A stretch of 64,000 bases of DNA from a virus. This document shows positions 7,890 to 18,300 of this stretch, piece after piece. Made by a program: the position numbers and the translations under genes. Below the pieces are notes generated by a model, which was not told where the DNA came from, made no database searches, and was given only the letters and a program-made list of their open reading frames with translations. The stretch spans positions 1 to 64,000 of IMG/VR virus record IMGVR_UViG_3300042474_001076; one strand, written 5' to 3'. Numbering within the stretch: position 1 is the stretch's first letter; each line of letters begins with the position of its first letter.

Positions 7890-10280
7890 ATGGAAAATTT
7901 TTTTGATGAGTCATTACACTTTTTAGGTAAAACTAATAATACCATAACCGCATTAAACATTGGTTCAATGGATGGTGTGATGTTTGACGAGATGATTGGG
8001 TATACTAAAATGTACAATTTTAATGTTCTATATGTTGAACCAATACCTTACCTATTTGATAGATTAAAAAGTAATATTGGTGATGTAGGATTATTTGAAA
8101 ATAGTGCAATATCTGATTATGATGGTGAAATTGAAATGATGACAATTGACAAAGAAGTCATTGATAGTGGTTTAATTCACAGTTGTTTTTATGGTATGAG
8201 TGCGGTTTATCCACCTAAAAATGGTTTGGGAAGTGAAGGCGATAGACTTACAGTTGAAAAATATGGTAAGTTGGTTAAGGTTCCATGTATCACATTTGAA
8301 ACCTTAATGGATAAACATAAACTAAATAACTTTGATATTCTTAAAGTTGATGCTGAAGGACATGATTTTAAAATTTTTAAACAAATTGATTTTAAAAAAT
8401 ACACACCAAAGGTTATAAGATTAGAATGGATTAATTTATCTGAACAAGAACAAAGTGAGATAATTGAAATATTCAAAACTAATGATTTTATATATGAAAT
8501 ATCGGGTCAAGATATTGTTGGGTTACCAAAATATTTTTATGATGAAATTTTTTCATCAAGTAAACCAAAAAATAATATTATTAAAAAAACTGTTAATACT
8601 CAAAACAATGTTATTACTATAGTTACGGGACTATGGGATATAGGTAGAGGAGAACTCCAAGAAGGGTGGTCTCGATCATACCAACATTATTTAGATAAGT
8701 TTCAACAATTATTACAAGTTGACGTAAATATGATAATTTTTGGGGACGAAGAATTAGAAAAATTTGTATTAGATAATAGACGTGATGAAAATACTCAATT
8801 TGTTCGTAGGGATTTATCATGGTTTAAGAATAATGAATTCTACGATAAAATTCAAAAAATTAGAACCAATCCTGATTGGTATAATCAAGTTGGTTGGTTA
8901 ACAGATTCGACACAAGCTAAACTAGAGATGTATAATCCTTTAGTTATGTCTAAAATTTATCTTTTACACGACGCAAAAATTTTAGATAAGTTTAATTCAG
9001 AATATATGTTTTGGGTTGACGCCGGATTAACTAACACAATACATCCAGGATATTTTACACATGATAAAGTTTTAGATAAATTACCCCAATTAGTTAATAA
9101 TTTTCACTTTGTTTGTTTTCCATATGAAACCAATAGTGAAATACACGGATTCAAATATCAAGAGTTGTGTGATTTAGTTGGTAAACCTGTTAATATGGTT
9201 GCTCGAGCTGGTTTCTTTGGCGGAAAAAAAGACGCAATAACAGAAATTAATAGTATCTATTATGGGTTAATGAATGACACATTATCACAAGGGTTAATGG
9301 GAACCGAAGAGTCATTATTTACAATTATGACATACAAGTATCCAAACTTAATTACTTATTCAGAAATAGAAGGTAATGGGTTAATGGGTAGATTCTTTGA
9401 GGATTTAAAAAATACGACTGTTGAGGTTAAATCGGAAGTATCAAAAGATGTTGTTGTAAATAATTTGGACACATCAAAGGTTGGTCTTTATGTTATCACA
9501 TTTAACTCACCAAAACAATTAGAAGTACTTATCCAATCAATGTTGGATTACGATAAAGATTTTATTGAGAAACCAAAGAAATTCTTATTAGATAATTCAA
9601 CTGATTTATCAACAACACCAAGATATATTGAACTATGTGAACAATATGGTTTTGAACACATTAAAAAAGATAACATTGGGATTGTTGGTGGTAGAGTATT
9701 CGTTGCAGAACATTTTGATGAAACTGATTTAGATTTTTATTATTGGTTTGAAGATGACATGTCATTTTACCCTAAAAAAGGTGAGGTATGTCGAAACGGA
9801 TTTTCTCGTTATGTTGATAATTTATATCAGAAATCATTAGAGATAATACAAAAAGAAAATTTTGATTTTCTTAAACTTAATTTTAGTGAATTCTACGGAT
9901 CCAATGATATTCAATTTTCATGGTATAACGTACCACAAGATTTTAGAAAAAATCATTGGCCAAAAAATCCTAAATTACCTACTCAAGGATTAGATTCTAA
10001 TTCACCTAAAACAAAATTTGATGAAATACATATTCACAAAGGATTACCATATATTACGGGTGAAATATTTTTGTGTAATTGGCCAATTGTTTTAACAAAA
10101 AAAGGTAATTATAATTGTTATTTAGAAACAAAATGGGCTCACCCTCATGAACAAGTACTTATGAGTTATTCTTATCAAGAAACAGTAAAAGGAAAAATTA
10201 ATCCTGGATTATTATTATTAACTCCAACGGAGCACCATAGATTTCATCATTATGATGGTTCTTTAAGAAAAGAAAGTTAA
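7890..10280 (+). CDS. Three-domain FkbM methyltransferase / HtrL-YibB-like / GT2-like fusion
   Basis: 796 residues. Residues 1-215 are FkbM-type methyltransferase: TALNIGSMDG (motif I), LYVEPIP, and ILKVDAEGHDFKIF, the family's KxDxEGxE-like signature. Residues 230-500 resemble the HtrL/YibB family (ITIVTGLWDIGRG start, MFWVDAGLT, GFFGGKKDAI, EESLFTIM), proteins of LPS loci assumed to be glycosyltransferases. Residues 525-796 look like a second GT-A domain (GLYVITFNSPKQL; FEDDMSF as the DxD-like site; a His-rich end, TEHHRFHHYDG). FkbM enzymes O-methylate sugars, so the chain may build and cap one glycan. Domain assignment comes from motifs only; domain order is clear, substrates are not. Confidence 0.68.
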   Translation: MENFFDESLHFLGKTNNTITALNIGSMDGVMFDEMIGYTKMYNFNVLYVEPIPYLFDRLKSNIGDVGLFENSAISDYDGEIEMMTIDKEVIDSGLIHSCFYGMSAVYPPKNGLGSEGDRLTVEKYGKLVKVPCITFETLMDKHKLNNFDILKVDAEGHDFKIFKQIDFKKYTPKVIRLEWINLSEQEQSEIIEIFKTNDFIYEISGQDIVGLPKYFYDEIFSSSKPKNNIIKKTVNTQNNVITIVTGLWDIGRGELQEGWSRSYQHYLDKFQQLLQVDVNMIIFGDEELEKFVLDNRRDENTQFVRRDLSWFKNNEFYDKIQKIRTNPDWYNQVGWLTDSTQAKLEMYNPLVMSKIYLLHDAKILDKFNSEYMFWVDAGLTNTIHPGYFTHDKVLDKLPQLVNNFHFVCFPYETNSEIHGFKYQELCDLVGKPVNMVARAGFFGGKKDAITEINSIYYGLMNDTLSQGLMGTEESLFTIMTYKYPNLITYSEIEGNGLMGRFFEDLKNTTVEVKSEVSKDVVVNNLDTSKVGLYVITFNSPKQLEVLIQSMLDYDKDFIEKPKKFLLDNSTDLSTTPRYIELCEQYGFEHIKKDNIGIVGGRVFVAEHFDETDLDFYYWFEDDMSFYPKKGEVCRNGFSRYVDNLYQKSLEIIQKENFDFLKLNFSEFYGSNDIQFSWYNVPQDFRKNHWPKNPKLPTQGLDSNSPKTKFDEIHIHKGLPYITGEIFLCNWPIVLTKKGNYNCYLETKWAHPHEQVLMSYSYQETVKGKINPGLLLLTPTEHHRFHHYDGSLRKES

Positions 10281-10297
10281 TATTTAGTAGTTCAGCA

Positions 10298-10305
10298 TAT
10301 TTATA
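10298..10305 (+). promoter_or_regulatory. Late-promoter-like TATTTATA motif
   Basis: CATATTTATAG lies 13 nt before the ATG at 10319, in a 38-nt gap after the enzyme operon. It probably starts a new virion-gene transcript. Confidence 0.42.
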
Positions 10306-10318
10306 GTAAAAACTATAA

Positions 10319-11581
10319 ATGGAATTTTTCATTAAAAAGAATGCAACTCTCCCTATATTAAAATTACAGGTTGTAAAAGACGGTAGAAGTGATTATAATT
10401 CTTTCATGGATATGATTGAAGAGTCCTCTATCTTCTTTTCAATGACTAATGTTGAAACCGGGATTCCTAAAATTTCAACAAGTTCGGCTGGATTTGTTGA
10501 GAAAGTACTTTTGGATCCTAATGCGGAACCTGAATATTACATTTATTATCAATTCAAACCACAAGACACAAATAAAACTGCAAGATATGAGGCTCAATTC
10601 TTATTAAGAAATTCTCAAGGAGTTTTAATATTACCAATACGAGAACAATTATTTATTAATGTACAAGAAAGTTTCATTGCGGAAGATTTACCATATGAAA
10701 GTTGTTATTTAATAGAGTTTCCTTGTTGTAATAATGTGTGTCCAACAACAACTACAACAACTACAGAATGTTGTTGTCCTCAAGACACTCCAACATCAAC
10801 ACCAACACCAACTGTCACACCAACACCGGGATTATCACCTACACCTACACCAACACCGGGATTATCACCTACACCTACACCTACACCGGGATTATCACCA
10901 ACACCAACACCAACAAAAACTCCAATACCTCTTCCGTCACCAATAGATGAGTTTTGTTTTAGTGTGTTTATTCAATCACCAACAGTAACTCCAACACCAA
11001 CAATTACACCAACAGGAAGTCCAATTCCTTGTTGTAATACTTGGTATTATTTTGGGGGACCTGTTTCTGGATCTACATTCCAATGGTTAGATTGTTCAGG
11101 AAACACAACAACCTTTAGTGCTTCAACGGGATACGCTTCTACAATATGTGCGTTATCCGTTATAAAATTATCGGGAGATGGTCAAACTTATCTTGAAAGT
11201 ACTTGTACTTGTGGTTCCGCACAACTAACCCCAACCCCGACTCCTACACAAACACAAACTCCAACAACAACTCCAACAACAACTCCAACAACAACACCAA
11301 CAACAACACCAGGATTATCACCAACTCCAACTCCAACAAAAACAAAAACACCAACAACAACAACAACACCAGGATTATCACCAACACCAACACCAACAAA
11401 AACACTTACTCCTACTCCTACCGTAACACCAGGATTATCACCGACACCTACACCAACAAAAACACCTACACCAAATCCTACCGTAACACCAGGATTATCA
11501 CCGACACCAACACCAACACCAACTTGTGGAATTATAACTAATAACACTATTTATATAAAATATAATACTAAATCATGTTAA
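10319..11581 (+). CDS. Thr/Pro-linker virion protein with BppU-like N-terminal domain
   Basis: 420 residues. Residues 1-130 are a beta-sandwich-like domain ([53 protein letters not shown]) in the style of the N-terminal domain of siphophage baseplate upper proteins, a typical way to anchor fibres to a baseplate; that likeness is my recognition, not a search. Then come a Cys cluster (ECCCPQ), a [11 protein letters not shown] linker, a Cys module (about 238-300, [11 protein letters not shown] ... CTCG) related to one in the next gene, and a second long TPTPGLSP linker ending in a short Cys tail. The stop overlaps the next ATG by 7 nt. A link between baseplate and adhesive or enzymatic parts is inferred. 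Confidence 0.6.
   Translation: MEFFIKKNATLPILKLQVVKDGRSDYNSFMDMIEESSIFFSMTNVETGIPKISTSSAGFVEKVLLDPNAEPEYYIYYQFKPQDTNKTARYEAQFLLRNSQGVLILPIREQLFINVQESFIAEDLPYESCYLIEFPCCNNVCPTTTTTTTECCCPQDTPTSTPTPTVTPTPGLSPTPTPTPGLSPTPTPTPGLSPTPTPTKTPIPLPSPIDEFCFSVFIQSPTVTPTPTITPTGSPIPCCNTWYYFGGPVSGSTFQWLDCSGNTTTFSASTGYASTICALSVIKLSGDGQTYLESTCTCGSAQLTPTPTPTQTQTPTTTPTTTPTTTPTTTPGLSPTPTPTKTKTPTTTTTPGLSPTPTPTKTLTPTPTVTPGLSPTPTPTKTPTPNPTVTPGLSPTPTPTPTCGIITNNTIYIKYNTKSC
10789..10935 (+). repeat. Thr/Pro-coding tandem repeat with GLSPTPTPT units
   Basis: Three nearly identical copies of a 33-nt unit beginning ACACCGGGATTATCACC, encoding [10 protein letters not shown]. The same unit reappears in the tracts near 11300-11510 and 13120. 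Confidence 0.8.
11226..11525 (+). repeat. Thr/Pro-coding tandem repeat DNA
   Basis: Degenerate repeat encoding TTTPTTTP and [11 protein letters not shown] units; four copies of the core CCAGGATTATCACC. It shares units with the tract of the following protease gene. Confidence 0.8.
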
Positions 11582-13413
11582 CTGACGAAATAAAAGAAAT
11601 TATCGAAGAACTTTTTAACGCCACACCTAATGATGTGGGCGTTGGTTATGGTACAAAAATAAAAAATGGTGAAATGACTAATGAAGAGTCAATCATATTT
11701 TTTGTACCAAAAAAAATACCGTCACATTTAATTCCTGAAAATGAATTATTACCTGATGTTGAATTTACTTTAAGTGATAGAGTTCTAAAAACCGATGTTA
11801 TTGAGGTGGGTATAATTAAAACTTTTGCTTGTGATCCTAGTTGTTACACTTGGACAAATCCAGGTACACCACCAACAAATCGTCTACAACATAGACCAAT
11901 TAAAGGTGGTATATCAATTACCTCTCAAACTAAACTTGGTTTTGTAGGTACTTTAGGATTTATTGCGGTTGATGTTGCAACTCAAGCTTTGGTTGGTGTA
12001 ACAAATAATCACGTTGTAATTAGGGACGCATCATACACAAGTCAAAGAAACCCATCAGGTCTTATACAAAATGAATATGATATTATTTCAGGTGGGGCGG
12101 TACAACCTGATTCTGCATTTCAAAATGGGGAATCATCTTCACCTGCTCCTGCAGCTATGATTGGTCAAGTTGTTAGGTATGTTCCGATATCCGTGTCGGG
12201 TGGAGTTAACAAAGTTGATGGAGCACTAATTTCAGTTGAATGTAATCCAGTTATCGATATTGCGGAATCTTTCAAACAATTTGGTTTGACTTATAATTCT
12301 CCTTACGTTTTTGCAACAACGACAGAAATTAATAATTTATTAACAACAAATCCAATGTTGTTTAGTAGTGGTAGAACAACAGGAGTTAAACAAGGAATAC
12401 CTTGTCCACTAAGAACTTTCACGTTGGGTTTTGCTGGTGGTGTCAGTGGATATAATATCCAAGGAACATCAACCACAATTCCATTCACGGATATAATTAT
12501 GTTTGTAAGACCCGAAAACGACCCTAACTTAGCAACCGTTTGTAACTACCCTATTTTTGCTGGTGATTCTGGATCTGCATTGGTTGCAGATTTTAGTGGT
12601 ACATCAAAAATTGTTGGACTAGTGTTTGCTGGTTCTGAATATTATGGGTTTGCTTGTAGAATTGACCACGTAGCAAGTGAACTTGGTATTCAATCTTGGG
12701 ATGGAACAACTAAACCATACGTTGATTCAACCACAATATCCTATATTACAGTGCCAGGGTTTAATAGTGTTAAAACACAAGTTTCGGGGGGTGACACATA
12801 TTGGCAAGTAGGCGCTTATAATTTAACAGTACCATGTGATATTAGTCCAACACCTACTGGTACACTTACACCCACACCTACCCCAACCACACCTTGTTGT
12901 AAAACTTGGGCTTATTATGGTGGTCCGTTTGGTACTGGTTCAACAATTTCTTATGTTAGTTGTGAAGGTGTAACAATTTTATTACCCGTTCCCACCTTCC
13001 AAACTGGTACCATATGTGCAATAAGTGCAAGTGTTATTTCTGGATCGGGTTCTGTTTATACTGAAGATTCATCATGTGATTGTATTCCAATTCCAACACC
13101 AACACCAACTGTCACACCAACACCGGGATTATCACCAACCGCAACACCAACCGTAACACCAAGCGAAACTCCGAGACCAACCGAAACTCCAACAACAACA
13201 CCAACACCAACAATAACAACAACACCAGGATTATCACCATCAACAACACCAACCAAAACACCGACACCAACAGTAACTAAAACTAAAACTCCTACTCCAA
13301 CGGTAACTAAAACTCCAACACCTACACCAACTAAAACACCTACACCAACACCTGTTAACGCAGCTGTTGGTCCATTTACGTCATTTGTGACATTTGAATC
13401 ATATAATTGCTAA
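11575..13413 (+). CDS. Trypsin-like serine protease with Thr/Pro linkers and Cys module
   Basis: 612 residues. Residues 1-400 are a chymotrypsin-fold protease: His146 in TNNHVVI, Asp215 in VDGALISV and Ser332 in AGDSGSALV give a complete triad in the right order and spacing. The N-terminal 80 residues ([20 protein letters not shown]) match those of the next gene and may be a prodomain. After the protease come a TPT linker, a Cys module (about 440-500, [11 protein letters not shown] ... SSCDC), related to the one in the preceding gene, and a 90-residue TPT linker. There is no signal peptide, so the enzyme is probably virion-borne and could process phage proteins or host surface proteins during entry. 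Spacing shows one operon with both neighbours. Confidence 0.78.
   Translation: MLTDEIKEIIEELFNATPNDVGVGYGTKIKNGEMTNEESIIFFVPKKIPSHLIPENELLPDVEFTLSDRVLKTDVIEVGIIKTFACDPSCYTWTNPGTPPTNRLQHRPIKGGISITSQTKLGFVGTLGFIAVDVATQALVGVTNNHVVIRDASYTSQRNPSGLIQNEYDIISGGAVQPDSAFQNGESSSPAPAAMIGQVVRYVPISVSGGVNKVDGALISVECNPVIDIAESFKQFGLTYNSPYVFATTTEINNLLTTNPMLFSSGRTTGVKQGIPCPLRTFTLGFAGGVSGYNIQGTSTTIPFTDIIMFVRPENDPNLATVCNYPIFAGDSGSALVADFSGTSKIVGLVFAGSEYYGFACRIDHVASELGIQSWDGTTKPYVDSTTISYITVPGFNSVKTQVSGGDTYWQVGAYNLTVPCDISPTPTGTLTPTPTPTTPCCKTWAYYGGPFGTGSTISYVSCEGVTILLPVPTFQTGTICAISASVISGSGSVYTEDSSCDCIPIPTPTPTVTPTPGLSPTATPTVTPSETPRPTETPTTTPTPTITTTPGLSPSTTPTKTPTPTVTKTKTPTPTVTKTPTPTPTKTPTPTPVNAAVGPFTSFVTFESYNC
13087..13356 (+). 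repeat. Thr/Pro-coding tandem repeat DNA
   Basis: ACACCAACA/ACTAAAACTCC units encoding TPT, TPTVT and TKTPTPT at the 3' end of the protease gene; it includes another PGLSPT unit. Confidence 0.75.
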
Positions 13414-13424
13414 TAATAAAAAAA

Positions 13425-15353
13425 ATGATAACAGAAGAAATAAATAAAAAATTAAAAGAATGGAGTGATAATACACCATCTGATGTTGGTGTTGGTTATG
13501 GGTTTAAACAAACTAACGGTATTTATACTGGTGAAGTTTGTATTGTTTTTTCGGTGAAAGAAAAAAAACCGTTAAGTAATTTATCCGATAATGAAATTTT
13601 ACCATCAGAAATAAAAATAAGTGAAAATAAAACACTTAATACTGATGTAATACAAGTTGGTGAAATTTATACTTTACAATGTAGTAGAACAACACCTATC
13701 ACTAACTCACCTCCGCTTTGTGAGCCTTTTGTATTAACACCACCAACAAATAGATCTGCATTTGCAACATTGAGAGGTGGTATATCTATAACTTCGGTAA
13801 GAAAAGGTAATTCTGTTGGTACTTTAGGTATGATTGTGCAAGACATACACACGAACGCTTTAGTTGGTTTAACAAATAATCACGTTGTAATTGGAAACTC
13901 TATAAAGGCTCAATATCAAAATTTAAATCCTGTATTGGGAAATAATTTCCCAATAACTAACGAAATAAATCCAGATAATGACGTTTGCCAACCTGGGGAA
14001 TTTGGGTTTCAAACAGGTAGTAAATTTGGTCAAGTTGTTAGATATGTACCAATTTCACCCTATCAAACTTTACCACCAAGTAGCGGATGGATAGCATCTC
14101 CATTAGGATTACCAAAAAATAATGTAGATGCCGCATTAGTTAGTATTAATTGTAATGAAATTGATTTTAATCAATCTTTTAAATTTTCGGGGTTTGAAGC
14201 TTTAATGCCTAATCCATTACCTTTTGCAACAACCGCTGAAATTAATAACTTATTGGTAACAAACCCACAATTATATAGTACTGGTAGATCAACCGGACCA
14301 AAGGGTTTAGGAACACCGGGATGTGAATTAAGGATTAGTCAGATAAATGTTGCAACTGCTGTTGGACCTTATAGTTGGCATTTAGCTGCTGGCGGTCAAC
14401 AATATAGTACAGCTGCAGATTTTAACCCAAGATTAATAGCATTTTTTAAACCAAGCGGTATACCTGCTCAACCACACTGTTTATGGCCATGTGCCGGTGG
14501 TGATTCAGGATCAATGTTAATTGCTAATTTTGGTACCCAACCATCACCAAACTTTAAAGTAATAGGTTTAGTATTTGCCGGTAATAGCTGCCCATCTTAT
14601 CCCACTGCTACTGGAGCCAACAATGTTTTTAACACTAATTACGCCATAACTCCTCCACCAATAGGATGTGGTTTACCAAATTCATACAACAATTGGTTAG
14701 GTTATGCTTGTAGAATTGATGACGTTGCAAATGAGTTAGGAATTAAAGCTTGGACAGGTGGGACAGCTCCATTAGTAAATCCAAACCTAAATTTAATTAC
14801 TTTACCGGGATTAAACCCAATCACAGCAACAACCTGTTTAAATGAATATTATTACCAAGTAGGTACCACAATGACCCAATCCGTATGTAGCGCACCACCA
14901 AGTCTTATTTTAACAAGTCCTCAGTTCTTAAATGGTCAAACATTAGCTCAGTCGGTAAGACATCCAATCTGTCCTCCAGGTCAAAATTATAGTGTTGGAT
15001 TAGATTGGTTTATAAATAACTTAAACACAAATGATGTTATCAGTTATAGTTTATTAATGGAAGATATTAACGCACCTGGATCAAGTCCTAGTGGATATTT
15101 TGTTCATTGGAAAGTAATAAATATCCCACCAACTCAAACATCAATTAATTTATGGACATCAGGACTCTCAGGATGGCAAGCAGGTGCGTCTATACAACAA
15201 ACAGATTGGTTCCCAAATGCGGTTAATCCAAATGGTTATGGTGGAACTTGTCCTCCAAATCATACATACAGAATATCTATTACGGCATTTATAACACCTG
15301 CAGCTGGTGGTGGTACGATAACAAGTAATTTACTTACATTTATTAGTAGTTAA
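13425..15353 (+). CDS. Trypsin-like serine protease fused to a PEBP/YbhB-like domain
   Basis: 642 residues from the ATG at 13425; a TTG 18 nt upstream is open but the ATG aligns exactly with the paralogue's start (ITEEINKK against LTDEIKEI, then SDVGVGYG). Triad: His153 (TNNHVVI), Asp235 (VDAALVSI), Ser361 (GGDSGSMLI). Compared with the paralogue it has insertions and no Thr/Pro linker. Residues about 493-642 resemble phosphatidylethanolamine-binding/RKIP-YbhB proteins: LLMEDINAPG for DPDAP, FVHWKVINIP for the HWxxxxIP signature, and GYGGTCPPNHTYRI for GPCPPxGxHRY. PEBP domains bind phospholipid head groups or inhibit proteases and kinases. A membrane-contact or self-inhibitory role is conjecture. 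Confidence 0.75.
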   Translation: MITEEINKKLKEWSDNTPSDVGVGYGFKQTNGIYTGEVCIVFSVKEKKPLSNLSDNEILPSEIKISENKTLNTDVIQVGEIYTLQCSRTTPITNSPPLCEPFVLTPPTNRSAFATLRGGISITSVRKGNSVGTLGMIVQDIHTNALVGLTNNHVVIGNSIKAQYQNLNPVLGNNFPITNEINPDNDVCQPGEFGFQTGSKFGQVVRYVPISPYQTLPPSSGWIASPLGLPKNNVDAALVSINCNEIDFNQSFKFSGFEALMPNPLPFATTAEINNLLVTNPQLYSTGRSTGPKGLGTPGCELRISQINVATAVGPYSWHLAAGGQQYSTAADFNPRLIAFFKPSGIPAQPHCLWPCAGGDSGSMLIANFGTQPSPNFKVIGLVFAGNSCPSYPTATGANNVFNTNYAITPPPIGCGLPNSYNNWLGYACRIDDVANELGIKAWTGGTAPLVNPNLNLITLPGLNPITATTCLNEYYYQVGTTMTQSVCSAPPSLILTSPQFLNGQTLAQSVRHPICPPGQNYSVGLDWFINNLNTNDVISYSLLMEDINAPGSSPSGYFVHWKVINIPPTQTSINLWTSGLSGWQAGASIQQTDWFPNAVNPNGYGGTCPPNHTYRISITAFITPAAGGGTITSNLLTFISS

Positions 15354-15383
15354 AATTAAAGAAAAAAAAACAAACATTAAAAA

Positions 15384-18300
15384 ATGAATTATGATTTTAA
15401 TTTTATTGGTTTTTATAACTCAAAACCTTCTTGGGTTGGGTATGATAACACAACTCCATTAACAATTAGATGGAATAATCTTGGTTATTGGGAAATGATC
15501 GGTTGGGAGGGTATCTTCTGTGGACAACCAAGATCAACAGATAGTGACTCTTTTCCTGATACAGGATGGTTTATTTATGATCCAACTGATAGTTGTTCAG
15601 ATGCGTCTTTTGATGTAACAATTGGTGAATGTCCATTACCGGGAGTCGCAGTATTTCAATCTTGTTGTGACCCTAGTATATATATACGAATAGATAATAT
15701 CCCAAGTACTTTTTTTCCTATAACCACTAATTCATATTATTTATCTTCATTATTATTTAATGGGTGTATAACTAACGTTTCTCCATCCACGCCAGCATCA
15801 ACTCTAATATCATATACTGATGATTTGGCAACCTTAATAGAACAATTGGGTGATTGTTCCGTATGTTTATTAGAAGAACCTTGTCCAACACCAACCCCTA
15901 CAGTAACACCAACTATGACAGTAACACCGGGACTACCTCCAACACAAACACCAACACAAACTTCAGGGTTATTACCAACACCAACACCCGTTTGTCCGAT
16001 ATGTGCAACGGTTAGTGCTTTACCTGGTTTAGGATCTTCAACAACAATTAATGGTGTTACAGTAACCGCCTCAGGTTTTGGTGATATTCTAACAGATCCA
16101 GGGGGTAGTTTTGCTTGGTGCATGATACCACTCGGATCAGCAACTAATACCGCATTTTTAGGGTCCGCATCATTTTTATCATCGCCATTTACTTATATTT
16201 TAAATTTTAGTTCACCGGTTAATAATTTAGTAATAAGATTAATTAATTATAGTTCACCACCAGGTTTCGGATCTGAATCATTTACGTTTACCACAAATAG
16301 TGGTAACCCTGTTTTATCTTCTTGTGATTATTGTTGTGCTACAATTATTGGAAATGTTGTTACATCAATTTTTTGTCCGATTTTACCAGGAACTAATGAT
16401 GGTGGCGGTACGTTCACAATTTCAAATATATCTACATTTACCACTTTAACCATAACAGGACCAGGTGGTTATGGTGGTACCATTGTTGACATATGTTCAG
16501 ATTCGGTTCAACCACCCGTATCACCAACACCAACACCAACTGTTACACCAACATCAGGATTATTACCATCACCAACACCAACAAATACTCCAGAACCAAT
16601 TGATGCGAACTGTTTACCTTTAATAATGACAAGGTTAGATACATCTTCTCCGGCTTCTGTCGGTTTATATTCTTATAATCCAACATCAAATATAACAACA
16701 TTACTAAATTTACCCAATTCTTTAAATGTATTAGGTCAATCTATGACAAATACATCAACAAAATTATGGATATGTCAAGACGCTTCTCAAGGAATAAGAG
16801 AATGGGATATTACGTTAAGTCCTTGGAATGCAGTTTGGTCTAGGGACATTGCATCTCCAAGTGCTATTCCAGGGTTAGGTTGGTTGGCAGGTGCATTATG
16901 TGTATATAGGGATCCAATAACAAATATAGTCAACCCTAACTTATTAGTATCCATGGGATTTAGTAGTACAGGTTTTGACATTGTTTTAGTGGACATTAGC
17001 GGAACTGTTTGGTCTAAAACTTCATTATTTCAATTAAGTACTTTATCAGCTAATAGACAAATTACTGAAGTTGTTATGAACAACAACGGTAAAATGATTA
17101 CAATAGGACTTGACACATCAACATTACAAAAATACGTTACTCAATTTCAATATATTGCAGGTTCTTGGCAGGTACAACTCGACATTCTAATTTCAATAAC
17201 AACTACTATACAATCATTTTTCCAATGGAATAATTTATTTTATATAGGAGGATTTCCTGGTAATGAACTTTGGTCAATATCAAATGTATCTCCGTATACA
17301 ACTTCATTACTTGGAAACTTTTTGCAGAGTAGGTCTTTTGATTCAGGGCAAAGTCCTGAATGTATTGATTTGGAGTTTATACCTCCATATGTTACACCAA
17401 CACCAACTGTAACACCAACTGTTACCCCAACAGATCCTCCACCAACACCAACACCAACACCTCCACCATTACCTTGTGATTGTGATCAAGAAACTCTTTT
17501 ACCTGCAATAGGCAATAGTATTATGTATTCAAATGGTCTTACAATTTCCGCAACTGGTACAGGATCTGTTGCAATTTATCCATCTCCATCTTGTTCGGAA
17601 ATTTATTGTGGTTTTTGTGCGATCCAAAATTCGATTTACATTGGTGGGAGTGGTCCATTCACATATACATTAAATTTTAGTTATCCAGTTAATGATTTTA
17701 AAATTTTTTTAGTTGGATATAATGTTGGAGAATCTTTTACTTTAACAACTAACACAGGGAGTAATACTCCCAATATTAATTTATGTTCAGGATGTTGTGT
17801 TTCAATTTCAGGAAATGTAATTACCGCCTCTAATATAAATAGTGATTGTGATGGCGGGGTAGTAGGTTCAGGTCTATTCAACATAAACAACTCACTTCCT
17901 TTTACATCTTTAACAATATCAGGACCAGGTGGTGGATCTGGTTCAGTATTAACATTTTGTGATTCCGTACCAGAAAATATTATTTGTTTAGAAAGATGTA
18001 ATGTTTTATTTGTTGCATTAGATGCGAGTAATGTTAGTTTGGATGTTTATTCTTATGATATTACAACTAATATCCCAATTTTTTTAACACCATTTTTTAG
18101 TGGGTCATATCCATCACTTTCAATTTATGGAATTGCACACACATCTAATAAAATCTTTTTACAAACTGTTGTTTCTATACCTGGAGGGACCCAATGGGTT
18201 ATTTATGAGTACGACTACCAACCATGTCCTTTTAGTGCAACATTTAATAGAATTATAACAATTCCACTTCCTATTGTTATGGGTAGCGGATTGACGGCAA

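Noticed and set aside
10734-10950. Overlapping plus-strand ORFs rich in Gln/His or Asn/Thr in the repeat tracts
   Set aside because: Frame-shifted shadows of the Thr/Pro repeat.
13407-13424. TTG start 18 nt upstream for the protease-PEBP gene
   Set aside because: The ATG at 13425 aligns with the paralogue's start and avoids overlap.
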